DNA of 63,112 bases from Aeromonas salmonicida subsp. salmonicida (GTDB lineage Bacteria > Pseudomonadota > Gammaproteobacteria > Enterobacterales > Aeromonadaceae): NCBI RefSeq assembly GCF_001643305.1, contig NZ_LSGW01000055.1, forward strand, positions 1 to 63,112. Reading direction: 5' to 3'. Position 1 is the first letter of the stretch; the number at the start of each line of letters is the position of its first letter. This document shows, piece by piece, positions 26,302 to 34,632 of this stretch. Under the pieces are notes generated by a model. It did no database searches, had not been told where the DNA came from, and worked only from the letters and a program-made list of their open reading frames with translations. The translations under genes and the position numbers were made by a program.

Positions 26302-27258
26302 ATGCAGCAGATAGTTTTTCTCGATAGCGATACCCTGGATGCGGGCATCACACTGCACCGGCCCGACTTTCCCCATCACTGGCAGAGCCATCCAAGCACG
26401 GCCCCCGAGCAGGTGGTGGAGCGGCTCAGGAATGCCAGCATCGCCATCATCAACAAGGTACGTATCGGCGCCCCTGAGCTGGCACAACTGCCGGATCTCA
26501 AGCTGATCGCCCTGGCGGCCACCGGCAGCGACAACGTGGATCTGGAAGCATGCCGGGCAGCCAACGTCGGGGTGTGCAACATCCGCAACTACTCGGGCCC
26601 CTCTGTGCCGGAGCACGCCATGGCACTGATGCTGGCCCTGTCGCGCAACCTGTTTGCCTGGCGCCAGTCCCTGCTGGAGGGGCGCTGGCAGCAGAGCGGC
26701 CAGTTCTGCTTCTTCGACCACAACATCATGGATCTGCACGGCAAGCAGCTCGGCATCATAGGCAAAGGTACCCTGGGTCAGGCGCTCGGAGAACGGGCGC
26801 AGGGGATGGGCATGATAGTGCGTTACGCCCAGAGCCAGATAGGCGCCAGCCACGACGAAGATCGGCTGCCGCTGGACACGCTGCTGCAAAGCTCGGATGT
26901 GGTCAGCCTGCACTGCCCGCTCACCCCCTACACCCGCCACCTGATCGGCGAACGGGAGCTGGCCTTGATGAAACCGGGCGCCTTGCTCATCAACGTGGGC
27001 CGTGGCGGCCTGGTGGATGAAGCGGCACTGCTCAAGGCGCTGGCCAACGGTCGCCTCGGCGGCGCCGGTTTCGACGTGGCGAGCGTCGAGCCGCCGCCCC
27101 AGGATCATCCGCTGATGCAGGCTCTGCAATACCCCAATTTCATCCTGACGCCCCATGTGGCCTGGGCCAGCGAGGAGTCGATGCAGCGCCTCGCGGATCA
27201 GCTGATCGACAATATAAACGCCTTTGCCGAGGGACGACGCCAGCACCGGCTGGTCTGA
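26302..27258 (+). CDS. D-isomer-specific 2-hydroxyacid dehydrogenase (glycerate dehydrogenase-like)
   Basis: 318 aa. NAD(P)-dependent reductase of 2-oxoacids such as hydroxypyruvate. N-terminal catalytic half, then the Rossmann fold GIIGKGTLGQALGERAQGMG at about 153. Active-site residues: Arg in NVGRGGLVDE, Glu in FDVASVEPPP, His in LTPHVAWAS. GGAGG sits five bases upstream of ATG 26302. The sequence fits the HprA-like branch, but substrate is not certain from motifs alone. Confidence 0.85.
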   Translation: MQQIVFLDSDTLDAGITLHRPDFPHHWQSHPSTAPEQVVERLRNASIAIINKVRIGAPELAQLPDLKLIALAATGSDNVDLEACRAANVGVCNIRNYSGPSVPEHAMALMLALSRNLFAWRQSLLEGRWQQSGQFCFFDHNIMDLHGKQLGIIGKGTLGQALGERAQGMGMIVRYAQSQIGASHDEDRLPLDTLLQSSDVVSLHCPLTPYTRHLIGERELALMKPGALLINVGRGGLVDEAALLKALANGRLGGAGFDVASVEPPPQDHPLMQALQYPNFILTPHVAWASEESMQRLADQLIDNINAFAEGRRQHRLV

Positions 27259-27269
27259 GTCACATCATG

Positions 27270-27295
27270 CAAAAAGGGGCCTGTTGGCCCCTTCC
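27270..27295. terminator. terminator between the dehydrogenase and glycine-zipper genes
   Basis: AAGGGGCC (27274-27281) pairs with GGCCCCTT (27286-27293); an A run before and pyrimidine-rich bases after allow function in either direction between convergent genes. Confidence 0.75.
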
Positions 27296-27328
27296 TCTAT
27301 TTGTCGCCAGCACGCAGCAAGGCTGACA

Positions 27329-27721
27329 TCAGTCATCGTCGTGCCATCTGTGTTTCTTGTGCTTTTTGTGCTTCTTATGTTTCTTGTAGTGATGATCATC
27401 GTCGTCGTAGCGGTTGTTATTGCTCTTGTAACCATCCCCCGTCTTGGCACCGATGGCCGAGCCGCTGGCCCCCCCGACACCGGCCCCGATCAGCTGGCCT
27501 GTGCTGCCGCCGACGCTCTTGCCGATGGCCGCACCACCTAGTGCACCGACCAGAGCACCGGTATCGCCCCCCAGCTCTTTGCCAATCATGGTGCCCGCCA
27601 CACCGCCTGCACCGCCACCGAGTATGGTGTTGAGGGTTTCCGAGGCCTGCACAGCGCCGCTCATCAGCAGCAGGGAGCCCAACAGGGCCAGGGCACTCAT
27701 GCCGTGTTTTTTCATCTCCAT
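27329..27721 (-). CDS. glycine-zipper protein with Lys/His-rich tail
   Basis: 130 aa. Signal peptide at about 1-26 (ends VQA|SE). A glycine-zipper membrane-interacting domain follows, with GxxxG spacing (LGGGAGGVAGTMIG and GALGGAAIGKSVGG). The tail is very polar, with DDDDHH and then four KKH/KKHK-like triplets and WHDDD. AGGAG precedes ATG 27721 by six bases. Glycine-zipper proteins are outer-membrane or periplasmic; the tail could bind metal ions or anionic surfaces (inference). Confidence 0.75.
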   Translation of the reverse strand: MEMKKHGMSALALLGSLLLMSGAVQASETLNTILGGGAGGVAGTMIGKELGGDTGALVGALGGAAIGKSVGGSTGQLIGAGVGGASGSAIGAKTGDGYKSNNNRYDDDDHHYKKHKKHKKHKKHRWHDDD

Positions 27722-27955
27722 GGGGTACTCCTGTCAAACCTGATTAATTTCCCCTGCACTATACAAATGGCCACCTGCCGCGCCAGTAGCGCAAACAGCC
27801 TGACATTTAATCCAAAGGAATCCCGGCAAGACGTCAGGAAGAAAAATCAAAAATTAACACCATGAAAATAAAGATAAAAAATCTCAGTTCGGCACAAGGT
27901 GAACGGTATTTTGTCCAACGTCAGGCTGTCGCAGCCCGGCGCGGGCATGCAGGGA

Positions 27956-28410
27956 TCAGACAGATATTGTCACCCCGGGGGATGCAGGCTCACCGCCAGT
28001 ATCCGGGGATGGAGAGCGATGCCAGCGATCCCGACCCGGTCGCTTGCTCTGGTAGCGGCATTCGTCGGCCCTTTCGAACAAAAAGAGGCCATCCTCCGGG
28101 TAGTGGGCACCACCCGCGCTCAGGGTGACCTGTGCCTGGAATTCCCGCCACTGCTGGTTGCGTACCCATGCCAGCAGATGATGCAGTCGCGACTCCCGCT
28201 CGTGGCGCTCCCACGGCAGCAGGGCAGCCAACTCGTCCCCCCGCTCCGATAGACGGCGCAGGTGCAAGGCTCGGCAGTCAGCAGCTCGTCTACCCGGTTG
28301 GGCACCTACTTGATCATCACACTGCCACTGAAACAGTCGATGTGAACCGAACTTGTGATGAAAAGGCAGGAGCAATCGTCGATAGAAATCGGCTGGATAA
28401 CCGCCAATGG
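27956..28410 (-). pseudogene. possible decayed gene
   Basis: On the minus strand a frame reads GGYPADFYRRLLLPFHHKFG, then DELLTAEP in a second frame at about 28270-28300, then back to LHLRRLSERGDELAALLPWE, HHLLAWVRNQQWREFQAQV and EDGLFLFERADECRYQ to about 28000. The pieces look like real protein and join only if one or two frameshifts are allowed. No start codon or ribosome binding site was found, and a TAA lies upstream. Family not recognised. The rest of the 880-base gap 27722-28603 shows nothing I can support. Confidence 0.3.
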
Positions 28411-28603
28411 ATTAAAAACGCCAGAATGTGAGGCGGCTCATTCTTCCCTGCCAACCAATATCCACGGAGAGTAAAAACAGTGACCACTGGGCGTTGACGG
28501 TTAAGAGGTAAGCGAGTGTTATAGTCTATAGCTTGCACAATCGGAGCCGGATGGCCTTGCAACGACCACCGAATGCGATTATCTGTCAAACAAAGGAGAT
28601 GTT

Positions 28604-29206
28604 ATGAGCAGTCCGTTTATCGAACAGATCAAAGTACGTCGTACCATCTATGCCCTGGGCGACCAGGTGTCTCACACGCCGGAGCAGCTGACGGCCCTGA
28701 TCCAGGATGCCATCAAGCACAGTCCCTCCTCTTTCAACTCCCAGAGCTCCCGCGCCGTCATACTGTTTGGCGCCCAGCACCACAAGCTGTGGGATATCGT
28801 CAAGGCCGAGCTGAAGAAAATCGTGCCACCGGACGCCTATGCCCAGAGTGAAACCAAGGTAGATGGCAGCTTCCGCGCAGGGTTCGGCACAGTGCTGTTT
28901 TTCGAGGATACGGATGTCATCAAGGATCTGCAGCAGAAGTTTGCGCTGTATGCCGACAACTTCCCCATCTGGTCGGAACATGCCACCGGCATCGCCCAGT
29001 TTGCGGTCTGGACCACCCTGGCCCAGGAGAAAGTTGGCGCCTCCCTGCAACACTACAATCCGCTGATCGACGAAGCGGTACGCAAGGAGTGGGACCTGCC
29101 CGCCAGCTGGCTGCTGCGCGCCCAGATGCCTTTTGGCAGCATCGAGCAACCGGCTGGCGACAAGACCTTCATGGATGATGCAGTGCGGTTTCGCGTCTTC
29201 AAATAA
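28604..29206 (+). CDS. nitroreductase family protein
   Basis: 200 aa, FMN-dependent NAD(P)H oxidoreductase fold. The N-terminal RRTIYALGDQ, HSPSSFNSQSSRAVILFG (FMN-contact loop) and a C-terminal PFGSIEQPAGDKTF match short nitroreductases annotated as oxidoreductases of quinones or nitro compounds. AAAGGAG sits six bases before the ATG. Monocistronic with a following hairpin. Physiological substrate unknown. Confidence 0.82.
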   Translation: MSSPFIEQIKVRRTIYALGDQVSHTPEQLTALIQDAIKHSPSSFNSQSSRAVILFGAQHHKLWDIVKAELKKIVPPDAYAQSETKVDGSFRAGFGTVLFFEDTDVIKDLQQKFALYADNFPIWSEHATGIAQFAVWTTLAQEKVGASLQHYNPLIDEAVRKEWDLPASWLLRAQMPFGSIEQPAGDKTFMDDAVRFRVFK

Positions 29207-29228
29207 CCCGGACCCCACATCCGCTTCA

Positions 29229-29249
29229 AGCCCCCGCTGGTCGGGGGCT
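29229..29249. terminator. hairpin between nitroreductase and HAD genes
   Basis: AGCCCCCG (29229-29236) pairs with CGGGGGCT (29242-29249) with a 5-base loop, followed by GCTTGTTT, between convergent genes. Confidence 0.7.
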
Positions 29250-29268
29250 GCTTGTTTCCAGACGTCCG

Positions 29269-29922
29269 TCAGGTCAGCAGGCCAACCTGCAACATACCTT
29301 TCTCGTCTACCTCCACACTCACCTGACGCCAATCTTGGATCACGGCTATGACGGCCGGATCCAGCAACCGCTTGCCTCCGACCTGCACCACGGCGCAGCC
29401 GGCTCGCAGGGCGCTCTGTATGCCAGCCGGTGCATCCTCGAACACCAGACAGTTGGCAGGGGCAACCCCGAGCCGCTCGGCCCCCAGCAGATAGGGTTCG
29501 GGGTCCGGCTTGCCATGAACCACATCCTCCGCTCCCACCAGCAGGGTAGGTAGCGGCAAACCGGCACTCTCCAGCCGATGGCGGGCAACCCTCTGGCTGG
29601 CGGAGGTAACCAGCGCCCAGCGCTCGGCTGGCAAGCGGCTCAGCAGAGCCCGGCTGCCCATGATGGCCTCACCGCGCCCGGTGTGATGGATCTCCAGCTC
29701 ATCGAGCAGGGCGACCTCCTGCGCCATGTCCAGCTGCGGTGCCAGGGCCCGGATCACCTCCCGCGAGCGCAAACCGTGGCACATCGCCAGCACGGGCTCA
29801 GGGGCCAGCTGATGACGTCGGCACCAGAGTCGCCACACGGTTTCTACCTCGTCGGTGGAGTGAACCAGGGTGCCATCCATGTCCAGCAACAAGGCCGCAG
29901 CCCGTAGGGTGAGCCGGGTCAT
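29269..29922 (-). CDS. HAD-IA family phosphatase
   Basis: 217 aa. Motif I LLDMDGTLVHS with the nucleophilic Asp and the acid/base Asp two residues later; motif II VTSAS; motif III Lys in HGKPDP; motif IV FEDAPAG. A helical cap lies between motifs I and II. It resembles sugar-phosphate phosphatases (YfbT/HxpA type); substrate unknown. Its start overlaps the stop of a 74-aa gene by 4 bases (ATGA), indicating translational coupling. Confidence 0.85.
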   Translation of the reverse strand: MTRLTLRAAALLLDMDGTLVHSTDEVETVWRLWCRRHQLAPEPVLAMCHGLRSREVIRALAPQLDMAQEVALLDELEIHHTGRGEAIMGSRALLSRLPAERWALVTSASQRVARHRLESAGLPLPTLLVGAEDVVHGKPDPEPYLLGAERLGVAPANCLVFEDAPAGIQSALRAGCAVVQVGGKRLLDPAVIAVIQDWRQVSVEVDEKGMLQVGLLT

Positions 29923-30143
29923 GACGAAGCCCCAGCCAGCACATTGCTGAAGGCCCGCTGCTGGGCACTCTGCTCATAACAGGCCAACGCCTGCTCGGCA
30001 TTGCTCGCCCACACTTGCAAAGGCCCGACGACAAAGCCTTGTTGCAGCAGGCTGGCCAGCAGTTCACCCGTCTCCGGCGCAGCCAGTGGCTGGGCCATCA
30101 CCAGGGTTCCCTTGATCAGAAACAGGTAGCGTTCGGTAGACAT
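29919..30143 (-). CDS. small protein of unknown function coupled to the HAD phosphatase
   Basis: 74 aa, no signal peptide. Begins MSTERYLFLIKGTLVMAQ and looks like a small alpha/beta ferredoxin-like or YciI-like fold, but I do not recognise the family. AAGGAG precedes the ATG. It overlaps the following phosphatase gene by 4 bases and is divergent from a LysR regulator, which probably controls both. Confidence 0.65.
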   Translation of the reverse strand: MSTERYLFLIKGTLVMAQPLAAPETGELLASLLQQGFVVGPLQVWASNAEQALACYEQSAQQRAFSNVLAGASS

Positions 30144-30258
30144 GATATGGCTCCTTGTTGCACGTCAGAGCGGGCAAGTGGCCCGTAACGAGACCATTAG
30201 AACAAGGCAGTTAGATAATTTATAATCAATTAATCGCCACATTGGATAACCAAACGGA

Positions 30259-31221
30259 ATGAAATTCGACTTGAGGCAACTGCAGGCATTCGTGATGCTG
30301 GCCGAGACCACCAACTACCGGGAGGCTGCCAGCCGGCTGTTTATCACCCAGCCGGCGCTGACCAAGCAGATCCAGGGGCTGGAGCTGGCCCTTGGCAGCA
30401 CCCTGTTCAACCGGGGTCGCCATGGCGCCCAACTGACCGCCATCGGCACCCAGCTGCTCACCCAGGCCAGCGCACTGGTCGAGCACGGCAGGGGATTTGA
30501 ACGCCATGCCCTGGCGCTGGCGAGCGGCATTGCCGGACGGCTCAAGATCGGCTTCGGGCTGTCCAGCTTTGCGCTGGCTCCTTCGCTGGTCGCCCGCTTC
30601 AAGCAGCAGGTACCCGATGTGATGGTACACATGCAAGACATGACCTCAGCCACCCAGCATGAGCGTCTGCTGTCGGGTCAGTTGCAACTGGGCTTTATGC
30701 GCAGACCACAGGCACCTCAATTGCAAGAGTACAGATTGCTGACCGACCGGCTGGTGCTGGCCGTTCCCAGCCAGATGACGGGGCCGGATCCGGCCACCTT
30801 CGACGTTGAGTGGGCCCTCGCCAACCAGCCCCTGCTGCAAATGGTCGGCCATCGTTGTCCTGGGCTGAGCCAGCAGATCGCCAGCTTCCTTGGCGCCAAC
30901 CGGCTGACCGCCATAGTCCAGGAAGCAGAGGATATACAGACACTGGTCGCGTTGGTGGCCGCCGGGATCGGCAACGCCATACTGCCACGCAGCGTCAGCT
31001 TTATCGCGGGCCAAGGCGTCACCCTCTACCCCTTGTCCGGGCCAAAGTCAGAGTGGGAAATCAGTCTGGTCTGGAATTCCGAGTTTGCCGACCCTATTCG
31101 CGATCGATTCCTGCAACTGGTCATGGCGGCACATCCCACACCTCAGCCGGCAGAGTCAGAAGGGATAAAGCCTCGCCACGGTCCCATTATCGAATGTGGC
31201 GTTCACTCAAGGGTTGGGTAA
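30259..31221 (+). CDS. LysR family transcriptional regulator
   Basis: 320 aa. N-terminal winged helix-turn-helix at about residues 2-60 (NYREAASRLFITQPALTKQIQGLE), linker helix, and a LysR substrate-binding domain from about 90. Divergent from the small-protein/phosphatase pair; the 115-base gap is A+T-rich and contains TTGGATAACCAA just before the start. Its last 15 bases overlap the end of a convergent GGDEF gene. Confidence 0.88.
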   Translation: MKFDLRQLQAFVMLAETTNYREAASRLFITQPALTKQIQGLELALGSTLFNRGRHGAQLTAIGTQLLTQASALVEHGRGFERHALALASGIAGRLKIGFGLSSFALAPSLVARFKQQVPDVMVHMQDMTSATQHERLLSGQLQLGFMRRPQAPQLQEYRLLTDRLVLAVPSQMTGPDPATFDVEWALANQPLLQMVGHRCPGLSQQIASFLGANRLTAIVQEAEDIQTLVALVAAGIGNAILPRSVSFIAGQGVTLYPLSGPKSEWEISLVWNSEFADPIRDRFLQLVMAAHPTPQPAESEGIKPRHGPIIECGVHSRVG

Positions 31222-32163
31222 TGAGGGACAAGCCACGCTGTGGCAGCGGTTCTTCCCCTCCTTCTTGGCCGTGTAGAGAGCCATGTCGGCAGCGGCCAGC
31301 AGCTCATCTTCCGAGACCAGCACCCGCTCCGGAAGCTGGGTAGCAATGCCGATACTGGCGCTGAGCCGGGCATCGCCCAGCTCATTCATACTCAACTCCT
31401 TGATCCCGAGGCGAATCGCCTCCCCCATCCCCAAGGCTGCCTCCTTGCCGGTATTGCCGAGTACCACCGCAAATTCATCGCCCCCTAACCGGCTTGGCAG
31501 ATCCGCAGGCCGCTGGCAAAAGGCGCTGAGCAGGTGACCCACCTGCCGCAAGAGCTCATCTCCAACCTGATGGCCGAAGTGATCGTTGCACGCCTTGAAG
31601 TTGTCCAGATCGAGCATGATGAAAGAAATGGGCGTGCGCTCCCGCATGCTGCGGCGCCACTCGTTATGCAGAAAACTGTTGAACAGGCGCCGGTTGGCAA
31701 GACCTGTCAGGGGATCATGCTGGGAGAGGTGGGTCACATCCAGCTCCAGCAACTTGCGCTCAGTGATATTGATATGGGTGATGGTATAAAACTCGACATC
31801 CACCCCCAGTACGGGGGAGACCCGCATCATGAACCAGCGCTGTATATCCGGGCTGTGGCAGGGATACTCCAGATGGAAATGGTCCTGTTCGCCACAGAGC
31901 ACCCGGCGGATCCCCTCTGCCGCCATCAGCACCAGCGGCTCGACGGCGCTGTCGAACACCCGCAGGTAGTTGATACCCAGCCAGTCATACCCTTTTGGCA
32001 TGCCGTTTTGCTCGGCAAACCGGTTCCAGGCGAGGTTGGTGTAGTGGATAACCCCAGCCCGATCAATCACGGCGATCTGGTCTTCCAGCGAGTTCAGCAA
32101 GGCTGCCAGGTACTGCGCCCGTTCGGAAAAATGAAACAACGAGCCCTGAAAGTAATCCACCAT
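31207..32163 (-). CDS. PAS-GGDEF diguanylate cyclase
   Basis: About 318 aa. PAS sensor at about 18-135 (NSLEDQIAVIDRAGVIHYTN), then a GGDEF domain from about 150 that makes c-di-GMP from two GTP. The active-site GGDEF is intact and an inhibitory RxxD motif (RPAD) lies five residues before it, so product feedback is expected. DPLTGLANRR starts the domain. Two ATGs compete (32169 and 32163); the second is better spaced from AGGA. No membrane segments, so cytosolic. Confidence 0.88.
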   Translation of the reverse strand: MVDYFQGSLFHFSERAQYLAALLNSLEDQIAVIDRAGVIHYTNLAWNRFAEQNGMPKGYDWLGINYLRVFDSAVEPLVLMAAEGIRRVLCGEQDHFHLEYPCHSPDIQRWFMMRVSPVLGVDVEFYTITHINITERKLLELDVTHLSQHDPLTGLANRRLFNSFLHNEWRRSMRERTPISFIMLDLDNFKACNDHFGHQVGDELLRQVGHLLSAFCQRPADLPSRLGGDEFAVVLGNTGKEAALGMGEAIRLGIKELSMNELGDARLSASIGIATQLPERVLVSEDELLAAADMALYTAKKEGKNRCHSVACPSLPNP

Positions 32164-32366
32164 GACCATGATCCTGAAAAATAATAAACGGCATATACGG
32201 CAACAAACGAGTCAGCACTAGAAGTAAAGCCGCCATCCGTCACCTTGCCAACATAAGGTGGCGCCAACGAACAGACAGGGCATGGCCCAGTATTACCCTA
32301 TCCGATATGGTGCATCAGCATGAAAAGAGCGGTGGATATTCGCAGCGGCAATCGGGCAGGCCAGCC

Positions 32367-33026
32367 TCAGTGGCCACACCACTGCCGTTCACAGGGCACC
32401 CCATCCCCCTCTCCGTCCATTTTGGTGTTCGGGCAATGTCGCAAGAACCAGGTAGCCTCCTCGCAAGAGGTCATCTGGGAGCAATACTCACGACCATCGC
32501 ACTGATAGCTGAGAGCAGAGGTCTGTGGCGTGCTACGGGAGGCACTGCCTTCATCACCGATGAAGGAGGAAACCGGCAAGGGGACCACAGAGTCGGTCGA
32601 AAAACGGGAGTAGAGGGAGAACAATCCCACCACCAGCAGCAGGGGGATCAATTTGCCACGCCAGCTGCTCTTGTGGCGATAGGCGGGGCGAGGGCGGGAT
32701 CCGGGTCTGGGTGATGCTGGTTGTGGCGATCGGGTGCAGGTCTCTCTGCCGAGCCGGGGGGATGCCGAAGGTGGATTGAACCCGTCCGCCAGCGACAGGG
32801 GCCTGTCGGGAAAGAACACCTGCACGGCTCTGGGCTTGTCATCCTTGCCAGTGCCTAGCTGGTAGGAGACGCGCTCCCCGACGTTGGGCAGCGAGCCATC
32901 GGATTGCAGGGCCGAAATGTGCACGAACAGTTCGCTCCCTTGCTGCTCGCCCCCCTCCTGCTCCGGCGTGATAAAGCCGAAGCCTCGCGCCTCGTTCCAG
33001 CTCGCGATCCGTCCCTGATAACGCAT
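32367..33026 (-). CDS. cold-shock domain protein with membrane segment and excalibur Ca-binding domain
   Basis: 219 aa, three parts. Residues 1-75 form a cold-shock OB fold with RNA-binding GFGFI and LFVHI. A Pro/Arg/Ser-rich linker follows, then one membrane helix at about 123-141 (LIPLLLVVGLFSLYS). At the C-terminus is an excalibur domain with the DGEGDGVPCE calcium loop and paired cysteines. The topology would put the nucleic-acid domain in the cytoplasm and the Ca domain in the periplasm. Function unknown. Confidence 0.8.
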   Translation of the reverse strand: MRYQGRIASWNEARGFGFITPEQEGGEQQGSELFVHISALQSDGSLPNVGERVSYQLGTGKDDKPRAVQVFFPDRPLSLADGFNPPSASPRLGRETCTRSPQPASPRPGSRPRPAYRHKSSWRGKLIPLLLVVGLFSLYSRFSTDSVVPLPVSSFIGDEGSASRSTPQTSALSYQCDGREYCSQMTSCEEATWFLRHCPNTKMDGEGDGVPCERQWCGH

Positions 33027-33201
33027 GCCCTCATCCTTGTGGCCATCAATGCTGACACCATGTTGCCCTAAAACGGCGCCAGCTCAACATAGGGATCAGG
33101 GGGAAAATCTCAAAATAGTGAGCAAAGACAAGGGATCGAAAAGGTTCTGGCGAATTAACGCACATCACTAAGGCGGTACCATGCCCTCAACCCGATGCGG
33201 G

Positions 33202-34365
33202 TCATACCAGCCCCAGTGCGTAACGTAGCGCCATCTCCTTGAGCGGGCCTGCCTTGTCCGCCAGATTGAGGGCCAGATTGCGAGCCAGCTTGAGCGGTCC
33301 TATCTCGTTGCTGAACACACCGTAGAAGAGATCCATCCCCGACTGCATTAAAAGATTGTCGGGGCGGCGGCGGCGCTCGTAACGCTCCGCCAGGGCCAGC
33401 TGATGCCAGTCGGCACCGGCTTTTGCCAGCAACCCGGTCCAGCAGGCCACATCCTTGAAGCCAAGGTTGACCCCCTGCCCCGCCAGCGGGTTGATGGTGT
33501 GGGCGGCATCGCCGAGCAGCACTACCCGACCGGCGTGATAGTCATTGGCGTGGCGCCGCACCAGCGGGAAACTCCCCTTGGCCGTGACGGTGAAGCCGCC
33601 GAGCCGGGCCGGAAAGTGGCGGCGCACCTCCTCCCCCAGCTTCTCATTGCTCATGGCCGACAAGGCGCGAATGCGGGCGGGATTGTCATACCAGACCAGG
33701 GAGCCGTGCTGGCCGGGCAGCGGCAGGAAGGCGCGCGGGCCACTCGGGGTAAATTGCTGCCAGGTGATGTCTTCCTGCGCAAACTCGGTGTCGATGTTGA
33801 TCAGCATGCAGTGCTGGCGATATTCAAAGCGGGACACGCCTATGCCAGCCAGCCGGCGCATCTGGGACTCGGCACCATCGCAGGCCAGCACCCAGCGGGC
33901 GCAAAGCTCTGTGCCGTCGTCCAGTGTCAGTACCGCCTCATCCGCGCTCTGACGCAGGCTCATCACCGCTGTCGGTGTGTGGGTCTGGATGTTGGGAAAA
34001 TCCTCCATCCTCTTGAGCAGAGCCAGCTGCACCAGCCGGTTCTCTATGATGTAGCCAAGCTGGGGCAGGCCGAGATCGGCCGCGTTGAAACGGGTGGCAA
34101 AACCGTCCAGCTCCCAGGTCTCCAGCCGGCGGTAGGGACAGAGTCGCATCTGCTGCAGGTGCGACCAGGCTCCGGCCTGATCCAGCATCGCCACCGAGGC
34201 CTGACTGATGGCGGAAACCCGCAGATCCAGCGGCTGCTCGGGGGCGTATTGCTCGGGCAATTGGGTCTCAATGACCCGAATGGAGAGACCCTGTGCCGCC
34301 AGCAGACAGGCGGTGGCGGCGCCGACCATGCCAGCGCCGACGATGGCGATATCACACTGTTCCAT
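33202..34365 (-). CDS. ubiF: ubiquinone biosynthesis FAD-dependent hydroxylase
   Basis: 387 aa, UbiH/UbiF/VisC family flavoprotein monooxygenase that hydroxylates the ubiquinone ring. FAD-binding IAIVGAGMVGAATACLLAAQ at the N-terminus and GDAAHTINPLAGQGVNLGF toward the C-terminus. E. coli ubiF is divergent from miaB, exactly as here, which favours UbiF (C6 hydroxylation) over UbiH. The ATG at 34365 follows AGGAATC; an open upstream extension to 34464 has no family counterpart. Confidence 0.88.
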   Translation of the reverse strand: MEQCDIAIVGAGMVGAATACLLAAQGLSIRVIETQLPEQYAPEQPLDLRVSAISQASVAMLDQAGAWSHLQQMRLCPYRRLETWELDGFATRFNAADLGLPQLGYIIENRLVQLALLKRMEDFPNIQTHTPTAVMSLRQSADEAVLTLDDGTELCARWVLACDGAESQMRRLAGIGVSRFEYRQHCMLINIDTEFAQEDITWQQFTPSGPRAFLPLPGQHGSLVWYDNPARIRALSAMSNEKLGEEVRRHFPARLGGFTVTAKGSFPLVRRHANDYHAGRVVLLGDAAHTINPLAGQGVNLGFKDVACWTGLLAKAGADWHQLALAERYERRRRPDNLLMQSGMDLFYGVFSNEIGPLKLARNLALNLADKAGPLKEMALRYALGLV

Positions 34366-34632
34366 AACTTGATTCCTGAAAAGGGACGCACCGGACCAGA
34401 GTAGGCGGGGCCGGACCGAATGGGGACATGATACCGCAAGGGACCGGCAGAAACAGTGAGGCAAATTGCGAATTGCTGCGCCAAATCAAGGAGAAAGCCC
34501 ATACCCATACGGACAGGCTCCGGGGCAAAGCCCCCCATGGCGGGCTGGATATTAGCTAGGCAGTATCCAGATTGCGGAGTAAAATGCCCGGTCCTTTGAC
34601 CATGCCGATTTCAACACAAGTCAAGAGAAGCA

